A stretch of DNA of 64,000 nt from Diaphorobacter aerolatus (GTDB lineage: Bacteria > Pseudomonadota > Gammaproteobacteria > Burkholderiales > Burkholderiaceae_C), in contig NZ_CP060783.1 of NCBI RefSeq assembly GCF_014489535.1, positions 3,431,501 through 3,495,500 on the forward strand, in the 5' to 3' direction. The position numbers and the translations under genes were made by a program. Each line of letters starts with the position of its first letter. The stretch's first letter is position 1. The notes beneath the pieces are model-generated. The model was not told the origin of the DNA, did not search any database, and worked only from the letters and a program-made list of their open reading frames with translations. Below are positions 30,149 to 40,037 of this stretch, piece after piece.

Positions 30149-31204
30149 ATGAACGCCGCAACGACCACTCCCCTCGACACCCTCACGATCACCCGCCCGG
30201 ACGACTGGCATCTGCATGTGCGCGACGGCGAGCCGCTGCGCACCGTGGTGCCGCACACGGCAGCGCAATTCGGCCGCGCGCTGATCATGCCGAATCTGCG
30301 CCCGCCGGTGACGACCGCCGAACAGGCGCTCGCCTACAAGCAGCGCATCCTGGCCGCTGTGCCGCCGGGCGTGCAGTTCGAGCCGCTGATGTCGCTGTAC
30401 CTGACCGACAATCTCGCGCCAGGCGAAATCCCGCGTGCCAAGGAGGCGGGCGTGGTGGCGCTCAAGCTCTATCCCGCAGGCGCGACGACCAACAGCGACG
30501 CTGGGGTGACCGATCTGCGCAAGACCTACCGGACGCTGGAGGCCATGCAGAAGGCCGGGATTCTGTTGCTGGTGCATGGCGAGGTGACGAGCAGCGACAT
30601 CGATCTGTTCGACCGTGAGGCGGTGTTCATCGATCAGCAACTGATCCCGTTGCGACGCGATTTTCCGGAACTCAAGATCGTCTTCGAGCACATCACCACC
30701 AAGGATGCCGCGGAGTACGTGAAGTCCGCCGACCGGTTCACGGCCGCGACGATCACGGCCCACCATCTGCTCTACAACCGCAACGCCATCTTCACGGGCG
30801 GCATCCGTCCGCACTACTACTGCCTGCCGGTGCTCAAACGTGAAACGCATCGGCTCGCGCTGGTCGAAGCGGCCACCAGCGGCAGCGAGAAATTCTTCCT
30901 CGGCACCGACAGCGCGCCGCATCCCGCGCACCTCAAGGAACATGCGACGGGCTGCGCGGGCTGCTACACCGCGCACGCGGCCATCGAGATGTATGCCGAG
31001 GCATTCGACAATGCCGGCGCGCTCGACCGGCTCGAAACCTTTGCGAGTTTCAACGGCCCGGCCTTCTACCAACTGCCGCGCAATCAGGGCACGATCACGC
31101 TGCGCCGCGAATCGTGGACGCCACCGGCCAGCTTTGCGTTTGGCGAGGCCGAGCTCAAGCCGTTGCGCTCGGGCGAAGCGCTGCCGTGGAAACTGGTTGA
31201 TTGA
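30149..31204 (+). CDS. pyrC: Dihydroorotase, class II
   Basis: 351 residues. It closes carbamoyl-aspartate to dihydroorotate in pyrimidine synthesis. The metal-binding residues are all seen: DWHLHVRDG (His21, His23), [13 protein letters not shown] (Lys106, carbamylated), LVHGEV (His143), EHITT (His181) and GTDSAPH (Asp254). Substrate-binding [10 protein letters not shown] is present. Full length for the class II PyrC family. No ribosome site is strong at 30149, but no better start exists. The orphan terminator 94 bases upstream could attenuate it, as several pyr genes are controlled in this way; that is speculation. Confidence 0.96.
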   Translation: MNAATTTPLDTLTITRPDDWHLHVRDGEPLRTVVPHTAAQFGRALIMPNLRPPVTTAEQALAYKQRILAAVPPGVQFEPLMSLYLTDNLAPGEIPRAKEAGVVALKLYPAGATTNSDAGVTDLRKTYRTLEAMQKAGILLLVHGEVTSSDIDLFDREAVFIDQQLIPLRRDFPELKIVFEHITTKDAAEYVKSADRFTAATITAHHLLYNRNAIFTGGIRPHYYCLPVLKRETHRLALVEAATSGSEKFFLGTDSAPHPAHLKEHATGCAGCYTAHAAIEMYAEAFDNAGALDRLETFASFNGPAFYQLPRNQGTITLRRESWTPPASFAFGEAELKPLRSGEALPWKLVD

Positions 31205-31257
31205 TGCCATCGGAATTTGAAAACAGACAGACAGACAAACCCACAAGGAATCTCCCG

Positions 31258-32115
31258 ATGCCATCCATTGCCGAACGCCAACTGCGCATTGCCCTGCTCA
31301 TCGACGCCGACAACGCGCCCGCCGAGAAGATCGACGAAATCCTGACCGAGTTGTCCACGCTCGGCGAGATCAGCGTGCGGCGCGCGTATGGCAACTGGAC
31401 CAAGTCGGGGCTGCATGGATGGCAGGCCCGGTTGCTGGAGTTTGCGATTCTGCCGATGCAGCAGTTCGACTATTCGCGCCAGAAGAATGCCACCGACATG
31501 GCCATGACCGTGGACGCGATGGAACTGCTCTACAACGACAAGCCGGACGCGTTCGGCATCGTCTCGTCCGACGCGGATTTCACGCCACTGGTCATGCACT
31601 TGCGCTCCAAGGGCGCGGCGGTCTACGGCTTCGGCGCGCAGCAGACGCCCAAGCCGTTCGTGAATGCGTGCTCGCGTTTTCTGTATCTCGAATCGCTGGT
31701 GAGCGACGAGGCGGCCGTCGTCGTGGTCGATACGGAAGCGGCACAGGATGCGGGCGCGCACACTCCGGCACCGGTCATCGGCAACGGTGAGACTGCCGCA
31801 GCCACCCCGCCCGCGCCAGCCGTGCGCCTGCGTGTTCCCGGCCCGCAACTGCGGCAGGACACGCGCCTCATGACCATGCTGCGCAATGCGGTGCAGGCAT
31901 CCCAGGATGAGTCGGGCTGGGCCAAGGTGGGCGCGGTCGGCCAGCAGATCGGCAACAAGACCTCGTTCGACTCGCGTAACTACGGTTATTCGACGCTCAC
32001 CAAGCTGCTCACCGCGACCCAGGCCTTCGAGTTGCGTGACGAGGGAACCTCGCGGGTTTCCGTGCGCGACAAGCGTGCGGCTCACGGCAACGGGAACGTC
32101 GCAACCATGGTATGA
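31258..32115 (+). CDS. NYN-domain protein with C-terminal OST-HTH/LOTUS domain
   Basis: 285 residues. The N-terminal NYN (PIN-like nuclease) domain has RIALLIDADNAP (Asp16, Asp18), KNATDMAMTVDAMEL and FGIVSSDADFTPL, giving the acidic cluster of a metal-dependent RNase. An Ala/Pro-rich linker (about 155-195) leads to a LOTUS-type domain with DESGWAKVGAVGQQI and DSRNYGYSTLTKLL. Proteins of this pair (LabA/DUF88 group) are thought to act on RNA. The ATG at 31258 has an AAGGAA site; an earlier ATG at 31204 overlaps the pyrC end. Its stop overlaps the DUF3025 start by four bases. Confidence 0.88.
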   Translation: MPSIAERQLRIALLIDADNAPAEKIDEILTELSTLGEISVRRAYGNWTKSGLHGWQARLLEFAILPMQQFDYSRQKNATDMAMTVDAMELLYNDKPDAFGIVSSDADFTPLVMHLRSKGAAVYGFGAQQTPKPFVNACSRFLYLESLVSDEAAVVVVDTEAAQDAGAHTPAPVIGNGETAAATPPAPAVRLRVPGPQLRQDTRLMTMLRNAVQASQDESGWAKVGAVGQQIGNKTSFDSRNYGYSTLTKLLTATQAFELRDEGTSRVSVRDKRAAHGNGNVATMV

Positions 32116-32933
32116 CCGGGCTGCGTCCGGCCTGCGCAGAGGTGCCCGGCACCAGCGCATCATTCGCCGCAATCGATTGGCGGCGACCCTGGCTTCGGAC
32201 CCTCGCGCCCGTGGGCATGCAGGCCGCGCAGCGCGTGATCGGCGGCGACAGCGTGGCGCAGGCGCTGAATCGTGCGCCGCTCCCGTCACGGGTGGAGTTC
32301 GTATCGCAGCAGGCGCTGCCGCCCGATACGGCTTATGAGCAATTCGTCTTCGACACCCGGACGGTGCCCACGCGCGACAATCTCCACGATTTTTTCAATG
32401 GCCTGATCTGGCTGCACTACCCGCAGACCAAACGCCTGTTCAACCAATGGCAGGCCCACGAGATCGCTGCGCAAGGCATAGGCGCGGTGCGTGGATCGCT
32501 GCGCGACGCCGTCACGCTGTTTGACGAAAACGGAGCGCTGCTGTGGGCACCCGCTCCTTTGCGCGAGGCCCTCAAAAATCGGGAGTGGCGTCGCTTGGGC
32601 GAGGAACTGCGACCTCTGTGGCAGCAGTCCCGTCTTGTGCCGGTGGGCCATGCGCTGCTCGAAAAACTGGTGCAGCCGCGCAAGTCGATCACCGCGCACG
32701 TGCATTTCGTGGACGGCGACGAACCCGGCCTGGACTTCGGCGCGGACGCCACCATGGCGGCGCGCTTTGATGCTGCCGAGTTCGCGATGAAGCCTTTCAA
32801 TCCCCTGCCAGTTCTAGGAGTCCCCGGCTGGTGGCGCGAGAACGAGAACGTTTGCTTCTATGATGACCCCGAAGTCTTTCGCAGCGGCCCAAGAAAAACA
32901 TCCCAACAGGATTCCGCTGCCGGCACCCGTTGA
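32112..32933 (+). CDS. DUF3025 family protein
   Basis: 273 residues. Family-typical stretches are YEQFVFDTRTVPTRDNLHDFFNGLIW, HYPQTKRLFNQWQAHEI, LTLFDENGA-type text, and LPVLGVPGWWRENENVCFYDDPEVFR near the end. No catalytic motif or signal peptide is evident, so it is probably cytoplasmic. The role is unknown. It overlaps the NYN gene by four bases, so the two are cotranscribed. Confidence 0.8.
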   Translation: MTGLRPACAEVPGTSASFAAIDWRRPWLRTLAPVGMQAAQRVIGGDSVAQALNRAPLPSRVEFVSQQALPPDTAYEQFVFDTRTVPTRDNLHDFFNGLIWLHYPQTKRLFNQWQAHEIAAQGIGAVRGSLRDAVTLFDENGALLWAPAPLREALKNREWRRLGEELRPLWQQSRLVPVGHALLEKLVQPRKSITAHVHFVDGDEPGLDFGADATMAARFDAAEFAMKPFNPLPVLGVPGWWRENENVCFYDDPEVFRSGPRKTSQQDSAAGTR

Positions 32934-33073
32934 AATGGGCGCAGCCAGTCCCATATACCGCGTTGCAGCCAGCAGCGTGATCGGCACGGTGCGGCTTCCT
33001 GCTACTACCAAGCTTTCACAACCACTGACTATTTGCAGTCGCCCCCGTTATCCCTTCGTGGAGAACCCTGACG

Positions 33074-33945
33074 ATGAAACGAATTGCCCTGTTTTTATTG
33101 ACCAACATTGCCGTCGTGGTGGTGTTGGGCATTGTCGCCAACCTGCTTGGCGTCAACCGCTATCTGACCGCCAATGGACTGAATCTCGGCGCGCTGCTCG
33201 GCTTCGCGTTCGTCATCGGCATGGGTGGCGCGTTCATTTCGCTGCTGATGAGCAAGCCCATGGCCAAGATGAGCATGGGCGTGAAGATCATCAACCAGCC
33301 TGCCAACGCCGATGAGGCGTGGATCGTGGACACCGTGCGCAAGTTTGCCGACAAGGCCGGCATCCAGATGCCCGAGGTCGGCATCTATCAGGGTGAGCCC
33401 AATGCGTTCGCGACCGGTGCGTTCAAGAACTCCGCGCTCGTGGCGGTCTCCAGCGGTCTGCTGCAAGGCATGACGCGCGAAGAGGTCGAGGCCGTCATCG
33501 GCCATGAGGTGGCGCACGTCGCCAACGGCGACATGGTCACGATGGCGCTGATCCAGGGCGTGATGAACACCTTCGTCGTGTTCCTCTCGCGCGTGATCGG
33601 CTACGCCATCGACAGCTTTCTGCGCCGCAACGACGACAACAACTCGGGTCCGGGCATCGGCTACATGATCAGCACGGTGGTGCTCGACATGCTCTTCGGC
33701 GTGCTCGCCTCGATCATCGTCGCGTGGTTCAGTCGCCAGCGTGAGTTCCGCGCAGACGCGGGCGCCGCGCATCTCATGGGCCGCAAGCAGCCGATGATCA
33801 GCGCGCTGTATCGTCTGGGCGGCATGCACCCCGGCGTGCTGCCGCAAACCATGCAGGCGATGGGCATCACCGGCAACATCGGCAAGCTGTTCAGCTCGCA
33901 CCCCCGATCGAGGAGCGCGTCGCCGCGCTACAGAGAGCTCAATAA
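33074..33945 (+). pseudogene. htpX: HtpX membrane zinc metalloprotease, frameshift at the 3' end
   Basis: The expected product is about 290 residues. Two N-terminal membrane helices ([41 protein letters not shown]) are followed by the catalytic HExxH in [13 protein letters not shown], two further helices and [13 protein letters not shown] with the third zinc ligand Glu. HtpX degrades misfolded inner-membrane proteins under stress. The final 15 residues are out of frame because a C is missing from the run at 33901-33905; restored, the text reads [16 protein letters not shown] and stops at 33945. The unrepaired frame runs on to 33979. A bidirectional-looking terminator follows at 33978. Confidence 0.93.
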
Positions 33946-33977
33946 TCGAGGGCCGGGATATTCCGGTCCTTGTAAAT

Positions 33978-34011
33978 AAAAAAGGCCGCGATGAATATCG
34001 CGGCCTTTTTT
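33978..34011. terminator. Terminator after htpX
   Basis: A-run, GGCCGCGAT, loop GAAT, ATCGCGGCC, T-run. The stem is perfect and flanked by A and T, so it may work in both directions. Confidence 0.88.
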
Positions 34012-34121
34012 ATTTTGTTTTTTGAACTGCAATTGAGCGCCGATGAATATATCAAGTGAATATGTTCATGGTTGAATATTCTGTGCGCGTTTGGAATAAC
34101 GGGGTGATTTGCTTTGGATTA

Positions 34122-34149
34122 TTGCGAAAACCGGAAAAACAAACATAAA
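34122..34149 (+). promoter_or_regulatory. Candidate sigma-70 promoter of the fimbrial operon
   Basis: TTGCGA (34122-34127), 16 bases, CATAAA (34144-34149), in a distinctly A/T-rich region (34010-34209) 60 bases before the major subunit start. The -10 match is moderate. Confidence 0.35.
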
Positions 34150-34209
34150 CTCGCTATGAACGCCATTATTTTGAATGGTTCTTAAAGCTATTTAATCAAA
34201 GGGGATATT

Positions 34210-34749
34210 ATGAAGACCAATACCGCAGGCTCCTTGCTGATCGGAGTTCTGGCGCTGGTGTGCGGCGCTGCCAACGCGTTCGATGGAACCATTACCGTCC
34301 ACGGCAACATCACTGCCAACGCCTGTGCCATCAAGGTCAACAACGGAACGGCCGACGGAGTGGTCACGCTTCCGACGATCTCTTCTGCGGCCCTGTCGCA
34401 GGCCGGGAAGACGGCCGGTCAGACTCCGTTCAGCATTTCATTGAGCGGCTGCACGGGTGCAACGTTGAACAATGCGCGCACTTATTTCGAATTCGGATCG
34501 ATGGTTGACGCGGCAACCGGGCGGCTGAACACTGCAGCCGGGGCGGGCACGGCAGAAAATGTGCAGATCGAGTTGTTGAATGCCGATCTGGCGCCGATCC
34601 GGGCCGGGGCCGTGATTCAAAACGATACCCCGGTCAGCATCGCTTCGGGCGCCGGAGTCATGAACTATTCGGCGCGCTATTTCGCGACGAATGCGGTGGT
34701 GCCGGGAACGGTTTCCACCTTCGTCAACTACACCGTCGTGTACGACTGA
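34210..34749 (+). CDS. Type 1-like major fimbrial subunit
   Basis: 179 residues. Signal peptide MKTNTAGSLLIGVLALVCGAA ending NA, then the mature chain FDGTITVHGNITANACAIKV. Two cysteines (NACAI and LSGCTG) should form the conserved pilin disulphide. The fold is an incomplete Ig domain; the C-terminal strand FVNYTVVYD has alternating hydrophobics and the penultimate Tyr recognised by the chaperone. The start has a GGGGAT site. First gene of the chaperone-usher operon, followed by the chaperone after 57 bases. Confidence 0.9.
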   Translation: MKTNTAGSLLIGVLALVCGAANAFDGTITVHGNITANACAIKVNNGTADGVVTLPTISSAALSQAGKTAGQTPFSISLSGCTGATLNNARTYFEFGSMVDAATGRLNTAAGAGTAENVQIELLNADLAPIRAGAVIQNDTPVSIASGAGVMNYSARYFATNAVVPGTVSTFVNYTVVYD

Positions 34750-34806
34750 AGGCACTGCGGAATCGGGTGAGGCGAAACCCCGGCGCGGCGCGTCGGCGGA
34801 CAGATC

Positions 34807-35579
34807 ATGAAAAGCAAATCGTGGCTTGCAGCATCGTGTCTGCTGATGATGATGGCTTGCGCAGATGCTGCGCTGCTGGTTGGCGGCACGCGCGTCATCT
34901 TCGATCAGCAGCATGCGCAAGCCACCGTGCAGATCAGCAATTCGGGCCAGCGGCCACTGCTTGCGCAAATGTGGATTGATCGCGGCAACGAAGGTGCCCG
35001 GCTTGACGAAATCGACGTGCCCTTTGCCATCACGCCGACCGTCGTACGCCTGGAGCCCGGAAAAGGCCAGACCGTTCGTGTCCTGCAGATCGCAAACGGA
35101 ATGCCGGCTGATCGCGAATCGCTGTTCTGGTTCAATGCGCTCGAAGTACCGCCTCGGGCGGAACAGGCCCACGGCGGACAGATCATGGAGTTCGCATTGA
35201 GAACGCGCATGAAGCTGTTCTACCGGCCGAGGGCCTGCGAATGACTCCGGCACAGGCCTACGAGCGGCTGCATTTCCGGATCGAGCCGCACGCGCTCCCG
35301 GCAGAGTTGGCTGTTCGCGTGAACAACCCTTCGCCGTATTTCGTGACCCTGAGTTCGCTCGTGCTGCGTGCTTCCGGTGCACCGCCGGTGCCTGTTGCCA
35401 GCTTGCGTCGTCAGCAGGAACGCATGATTGCGCCATGGAGCGACGCCGTTTTGATTCTGGATTTGTTGTCGGCGTCACGCCCCGACCTGCGGAGCCTGGA
35501 ACTTGTCTATAGCGTGGTGAATGACCACGGCGGTGAGAGCCGTGGAGAACGCATTGATGTCAGCCTGGGTCTGCCTTGA
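34807..35579 (+). pseudogene. PapD-like periplasmic fimbrial chaperone A, one frameshift
   Basis: The expected product is about 257 residues with signal peptide SWLAASCLLMMMACADA. Chaperone motifs are GGTRVIFDQQHAQATVQISN (first strand with the conserved Arg region), ITPTVVRLEPGKGQTVRVLQ, PADRESLFWFNALEVPP and RTRMKLFYRP (the domain-domain hinge with the conserved Lys). The second Ig domain continues in another frame: MTPAQAYERLHFRIEPH and VYSVVNDHGG. A base is missing near 35231-35233 (GGG run). It captures subunits by donor-strand complementation and hands them to the usher, whose start overlaps this gene's end. Confidence 0.88.
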
Positions 35580-38160
35580 GAGTCCTTCATACCCATCAGA
35601 TCTCGACCGGGTCCGCATCGCAGAATTTTCACGACATGTCTTGTTGATGGCGGGGCTTCTGATGTGCGTGCCTGGCCATGGCGAAGAGCTTGCGGCGGCG
35701 ATTGAGTTCAATCCCGCGATGTTGCGCTCGCCGGTCGACACGCGGGTGTTCGCGCGCGGCAATCCGACCCCTGAGGGCAGGTTCGAATCGGACCTGTATG
35801 TCAACAAGCTTTGGAAGGGGCGTGCCCGGATTGAACTGCAAAAGCCCGCAGGTTCCCCGAATGCGATTGCCTGCTTCGACGCGCCATTGCTCGACCTGCT
35901 CGGATTCGATTCGAACAACCATTCGCTGCGTTCCGGCGAGCTTCGCTGCGAGGCACTTTCGTCCCTCGTCGAAGGGGCGAGAGCCGACTACGATGCTTCC
36001 GCGTTTCGCCTCGACGTGACCGCCGCGCAAGCCTTGCTGCGCAGAACCCTGGATGCGCCGGTCGATCCTTCGCTCTGGGATCGCGGCGTGACGGCGGCGA
36101 CGCTGCAGTATGCGTACAACGGCTTCAGCACCGGTTCCGCGTTGGCAAGCCGCACCCACAGTCAGTATCTGTCGCTGCGTGGAGGCTTCAATTGGCAGGA
36201 CTGGCGCCTGCGCCTGAATGGCGCGCTGGCGTCGGATGCGCAGAACGGCTTCCAATACCGGCATTCGCAAACCTATCTGCAGCGCAGCCTGGTCGATTGG
36301 CGCAGCTCCTTGACCATTGGCGATGCGGTGACGGATGGACGGGTGTTTGAGAGCATCGGATTTCGCGGAATCCGGCTGTCGTCGGACGATCGCATGTTTG
36401 CCGATTCCCGGCGCGGATTTGCGCCGGTGATCCGAGGCATCGCCAACAGCAATGCGCGCGTGCGCGTGGTCCAGCGTGGCATTCCGATCCACGAGATCAC
36501 CGTGCCTGCCGGGGCGTTCGTGATCGATGATCTGTATCCCACGGGTTCGGGTGGCGATTTGCAGGTGACGGTGACCGAGGCCGATGGCACCGAGCGCAGC
36601 TTCAGCGTGCCGTTTTCCAACGTGATCGAATTGGTGCGCCCGGGCGCAACGCGCTATGAATTGACCGTGGGGCGCTTTCGCAACCCAGCGTCGTCGAGTG
36701 AACCGTACCTGCTGCAAGGCAACTGGCGCAGAGGCTTTTCAAACTGGTTGACGGGCTACACCGGCCTTTTTCTCGCAGACGGCTATGCGGCCGCAGCCGT
36801 TGGCAGTGCGATGAACACGCCCGTCGGCGCGGTGTCGGCAGATGCGACGCTGGCGCGCAGCGAGACCGGCGGCGGTGCGCGCCATCTTGGACACAGCCTG
36901 CGCGCAAGCTACTCGCGCATGCTCTCCAGCACGAACACGCAATTGTCGCTGGCCGCATACCGTTATTCGAGTCGCGGTTTCTACAGCGCCTCGGAAGCAT
37001 TTTTGATGCGCGATGCGCTCGACTCGTGTCGGTGGCTGCCGGGCGTGCCCGTCGATGCCCGCAAGCACCGCTACCAATTGAGCATTTCGCAGCCGCTGCC
37101 CGATGCTTGGGGCGTCATCAACCTGACCGCAACCGGCCAGAAATACTGGCATCGCAGCGGCTCGGAAAACGAATTTCAATTGAGCTACGCGCGGCAGTTT
37201 GGGCAGATCGGTGTGAGCTTCAATCTGGGTCGTGCCCGCAGGCTCGACACCGGCACCACGGAAAACCGGGGGATGCTGTCGGTATCGATTCCGCTCGACG
37301 GCATCGGCGCTTCACGCGCATCTGGTGGCGCGGGCCTGCCGACCTACCGCGCGGGCTTGAGTACCGCGGGCGGCTCGCCAGCACTCGATCAGTCCCTGTC
37401 GGGAACACTGGGTGAAACCCGGCAGTACAGCTACAGCGCATTCACCTCCACCGCGCCTTCCGCAGGTTCCGGAAGAACCACAACGAGCTGGGGCGGCTCC
37501 GGCGCATGGTCAACGCCGTATGCCGTGATGAACGGCAGCTTTTCACGTTCCAGCGAATACTCTCAATACAGCGCGGGCATTGCCGGGGCGCTGGTCGCCT
37601 ATTCGGGCGGCGTGGTGCTTGCGCCGGCACTGGGCGACACGGCGGCCATTGTCACGGCCGAACATGCAGGCGGGGCGCGTATTTCCAACTACAGCGGGCT
37701 GCGGCTTGACGGCAATGGACAGGCCGTCGTGGCCAGCCTTTCGCCATTCAGGCGCAATGCGGTGGAGATCGACACCCAGGGGTTGTCCACCGACGTCGGG
37801 CTCAGGTCCGGCAACCAGAACGTCGTTCCCACGGCCGGTGCGGTGGTGGTGCTTAAGTTCGATACGGAGGTGGGCTACTCGGTATTGCTCAACGCCAGCC
37901 TCGAAGATGGCTCCCGCCTGCCATTTGGCGCCCAGATTCTCGATGCGACCGGTGCCAGCGTGGGCTTCATGGGACAGGCTGGAAAGGCCCTGGTACGTGT
38001 GTCCGCGTTGAGCGGCGCGTTGACGATATCCTGGGGCGAGGATGCCCACCACCAATGTGTTCTCGAATACTGGGTAGCGCAAGAAATCGAGCCCGATCCC
38101 ATGGGCTACCGACGCGTCGAAGGCCGTTGCATGGGGCCAGGGAAAGCGAGGCAGTCATGA
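35557..38160 (+). CDS. Outer-membrane fimbrial usher
   Basis: 867 residues from the ATG at 35557, which has a GGAGA site at 8 bases; an ATG at 35521 lacks one. A delayed signal-like stretch (HVLLMAGLLMCVPGHG) precedes the N-terminal chaperone-binding domain IEFNPAMLRSPVDTRVFARG. The beta-barrel/plug region has PVIRGIANSNARVRVVQRG and YPTGSGGDLQVTVTEADGT, then LVRPGATRYELTVGRFRN. The C-terminal domains end with QCVLEYW and a late Cys (GRCMGP), the usual usher disulphide. It forms the export pore. It overlaps the chaperone end and, by ATGA, the adhesin start. Confidence 0.93.
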   Translation: MSAWVCLESPSYPSDLDRVRIAEFSRHVLLMAGLLMCVPGHGEELAAAIEFNPAMLRSPVDTRVFARGNPTPEGRFESDLYVNKLWKGRARIELQKPAGSPNAIACFDAPLLDLLGFDSNNHSLRSGELRCEALSSLVEGARADYDASAFRLDVTAAQALLRRTLDAPVDPSLWDRGVTAATLQYAYNGFSTGSALASRTHSQYLSLRGGFNWQDWRLRLNGALASDAQNGFQYRHSQTYLQRSLVDWRSSLTIGDAVTDGRVFESIGFRGIRLSSDDRMFADSRRGFAPVIRGIANSNARVRVVQRGIPIHEITVPAGAFVIDDLYPTGSGGDLQVTVTEADGTERSFSVPFSNVIELVRPGATRYELTVGRFRNPASSSEPYLLQGNWRRGFSNWLTGYTGLFLADGYAAAAVGSAMNTPVGAVSADATLARSETGGGARHLGHSLRASYSRMLSSTNTQLSLAAYRYSSRGFYSASEAFLMRDALDSCRWLPGVPVDARKHRYQLSISQPLPDAWGVINLTATGQKYWHRSGSENEFQLSYARQFGQIGVSFNLGRARRLDTGTTENRGMLSVSIPLDGIGASRASGGAGLPTYRAGLSTAGGSPALDQSLSGTLGETRQYSYSAFTSTAPSAGSGRTTTSWGGSGAWSTPYAVMNGSFSRSSEYSQYSAGIAGALVAYSGGVVLAPALGDTAAIVTAEHAGGARISNYSGLRLDGNGQAVVASLSPFRRNAVEIDTQGLSTDVGLRSGNQNVVPTAGAVVVLKFDTEVGYSVLLNASLEDGSRLPFGAQILDATGASVGFMGQAGKALVRVSALSGALTISWGEDAHHQCVLEYWVAQEIEPDPMGYRRVEGRCMGPGKARQS

Positions 38161-39239
38161 ACGGGATGGCACGGTGCGTTGTGTGGGTCGGTGCCTTGTC
38201 TGCCTTGCTTGCAACGACGCAGGCGCGCGCGGATGGGACCTGGGCAGACTGCGTGCGGGTGGGGCAACGCTCTACCAATTCATCGACGCCGCCACCGTCA
38301 ACCTGAGTCGTGACATCGCGGTGGGCGAGCCGCATGGCCCTGGCTGCAATCCAGCAATCCACTGGCGTGGCGATGCACGCCGCGGACCACACAGCTCAAC
38401 GTGGTCTACCAAACCGGCGTCCAGGCCTATTCTCCATATACGCGGCTTTCGCAGATCGCCTACGACGGAGATACCTACGGTGTGTACGCGACCAACAATC
38501 TGAACGTCGGCTACATCGCGCGCTGGCGGTACTCGATAGCAGGTCAGCCGACCGAATGGACACCGCTGACAGATGCCGCTGGAGTCTACAAAACGCCGCT
38601 GCTTGTCTCCCTGAGCCATGGCGCTGCGACAGCTTACGACGTGGGTATCGAAACGCAGATAAAGCTGGTGCGCCGTAACGAGGACACGATTCCCTCCGGG
38701 AACTCGCTGTTTGCGTTCGACCCGCTGTATGCAAGGCCGATGCAGACCAGCGCCGGTGCGACGTTCTACAGCGCGAATTACCGCGTCACGCAGGTTCGTG
38801 CCGCAACCGTGATCGTGTTGAAGGGCGGCACCTGCACCACGCCTGACGTGACGGTGAATCTGCCCGACGTGCGCGCAAGCCAGTTTTCGGGCGTGGGCCG
38901 CACGGCAGCGCGCAAGGACTTTGAATTGAAGTTTGAAAATTGCCCGTTGGGCTTTGGCGGAATCAACTACAGCTTTTCGCCAACCACCTCGGTGCTGGAC
39001 GCGGCCAACGGGGTGGTCGCGCTGAGTGGGGCGTCCACTGCATCGGGCGTGGGTGTGCAGTTCATGCACTCGCAGAACGAGCCCTTGCAGTTCGGCAAGG
39101 CTTATCAGTTGGGTGAATACAGCCCATGGTGGGCGGGAGCTACGCCATCCCGATGTCGGCGGGGCTGTACCAGACCGGCGCCAGCGTGGAGCCCGGAACG
39201 GCAAGCAGTGCGATTACCTTCCGGTTGAACTACCGCTGA
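38157..39239 (+). pseudogene. Fimbrial tip adhesin-like protein, three frameshifts
   Basis: The expected product is about 361 residues. Signal peptide MNGMARCVVWVGALSALLAT ending ARA. The text then reads GTWADCVRVG / ATLYQFIDAATVNLSRDIAVG / WLQSSNPLAWRC...LNVVYQTG, a first lectin-like domain with two cysteines. A C-terminal pilin domain begins about GGTCTTPDVTVNLPDV with NCPLGFGGINYSF and ends TASSAITFRLNYR. One base is missing in the GGGG at 38261-38264, the CCC at 38338-38340 and the CCC at 39123-39125. All three repairs restore family-like text. Two-domain architecture and position after the usher indicate the receptor-binding tip. The receptor is unknown. Confidence 0.8.
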
Positions 39240-39240
39240 C

Positions 39241-40004
39241 ATGATGCGGCAATATCTGCGGGAAGCAGCATTCTGCATGGCGGCAGGCCTCGCGTTCCAG
39301 CCGGCCGCGAACGGCGCTACCTATGTGAATATGACGCGCGTCGTCATATCGGAAAAAGCGGGAGAAGCGGTCCCGCAGTTGAATAATGCTGGAAGGCAGC
39401 CGATTCTTTTTCAGCTCTGGATCGACAAGGGCGATGCCAGCGTCGCGCCTGAAACGCTCGATGTGCCGTTCGTTGTGGACCATCCGGTGTTCAGGCTCGA
39501 CGCGGGCAAATCCAAAGGCGTGCGGATCATTGTCGATCCTGCGCAGTCCCGCCTGCCGCATGATCGCGAATCGCTTTTCTGGCTGAACGTATTGGAAGTC
39601 CCCGCGCGTTCCGCTGCGAACGAGAACAACAGGGTCCAGTGGGCGTTCCATTCACGCATGAAGCTGATTTACCGACCTCGTATCCTGGAAAACGGCTTGG
39701 GCGAAGCGCTGGAGCGTTTGAAGTTCCAAGTGCAATGCGCCGCCAGCGAGGCGACGTTGCGGGTCGTGAATCCCAGCGCATACCATCACACGCTGCTGAA
39801 CGTTCGTTTGCAGGGCGAGGCGGGAGATCTCGTGAGTGCGGACGTGCCTCACGATGTATTGCGTCCAGACGAAGCCATCTCCCTGGCACTGCCGGAGTGG
39901 AAGCAGGCGCCCCCACCAGGGGCACGGTGCAATTTGCGTACATCAACGACTTTGGCGCGGTGATGCAGGCGCGAGGAAGTTTTGAGGCGTCGGATTGCCG
40001 TTGA
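39241..40004 (+). pseudogene. PapD-like periplasmic fimbrial chaperone B, frameshift near the 3' end
   Basis: The expected product is about 254 residues. Signal peptide AAFCMAAGLAFQPAANGA, then ATYVNMTRVVISEKAGEAV, FQLWIDKGDASVAPETLDVPF, VDHPVFRLDAGKSKGVRIIV, PHDRESLFWLNVLEVPARS and FHSRMKLIYRP. The layout matches chaperone A, so the operon has two chaperones, one before and one after usher and adhesin. A base is missing in the GGGG at 39919-39922; restored, the end reads GGTVQFAYINDFGAVMQ and stops at 40004. It may be specialised for the adhesin; that is inference. Confidence 0.88.
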
Positions 40005-40037
40005 GGATTCTCTCCCCTCTCTGCGGGAAACGCGTTG

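Noticed and set aside
38157..39239. Phase variation of the adhesin by homopolymer slippage
   Set aside because: The runs are only 3-4 bases long, too short for a contingency locus, and three separate shifts would be needed.
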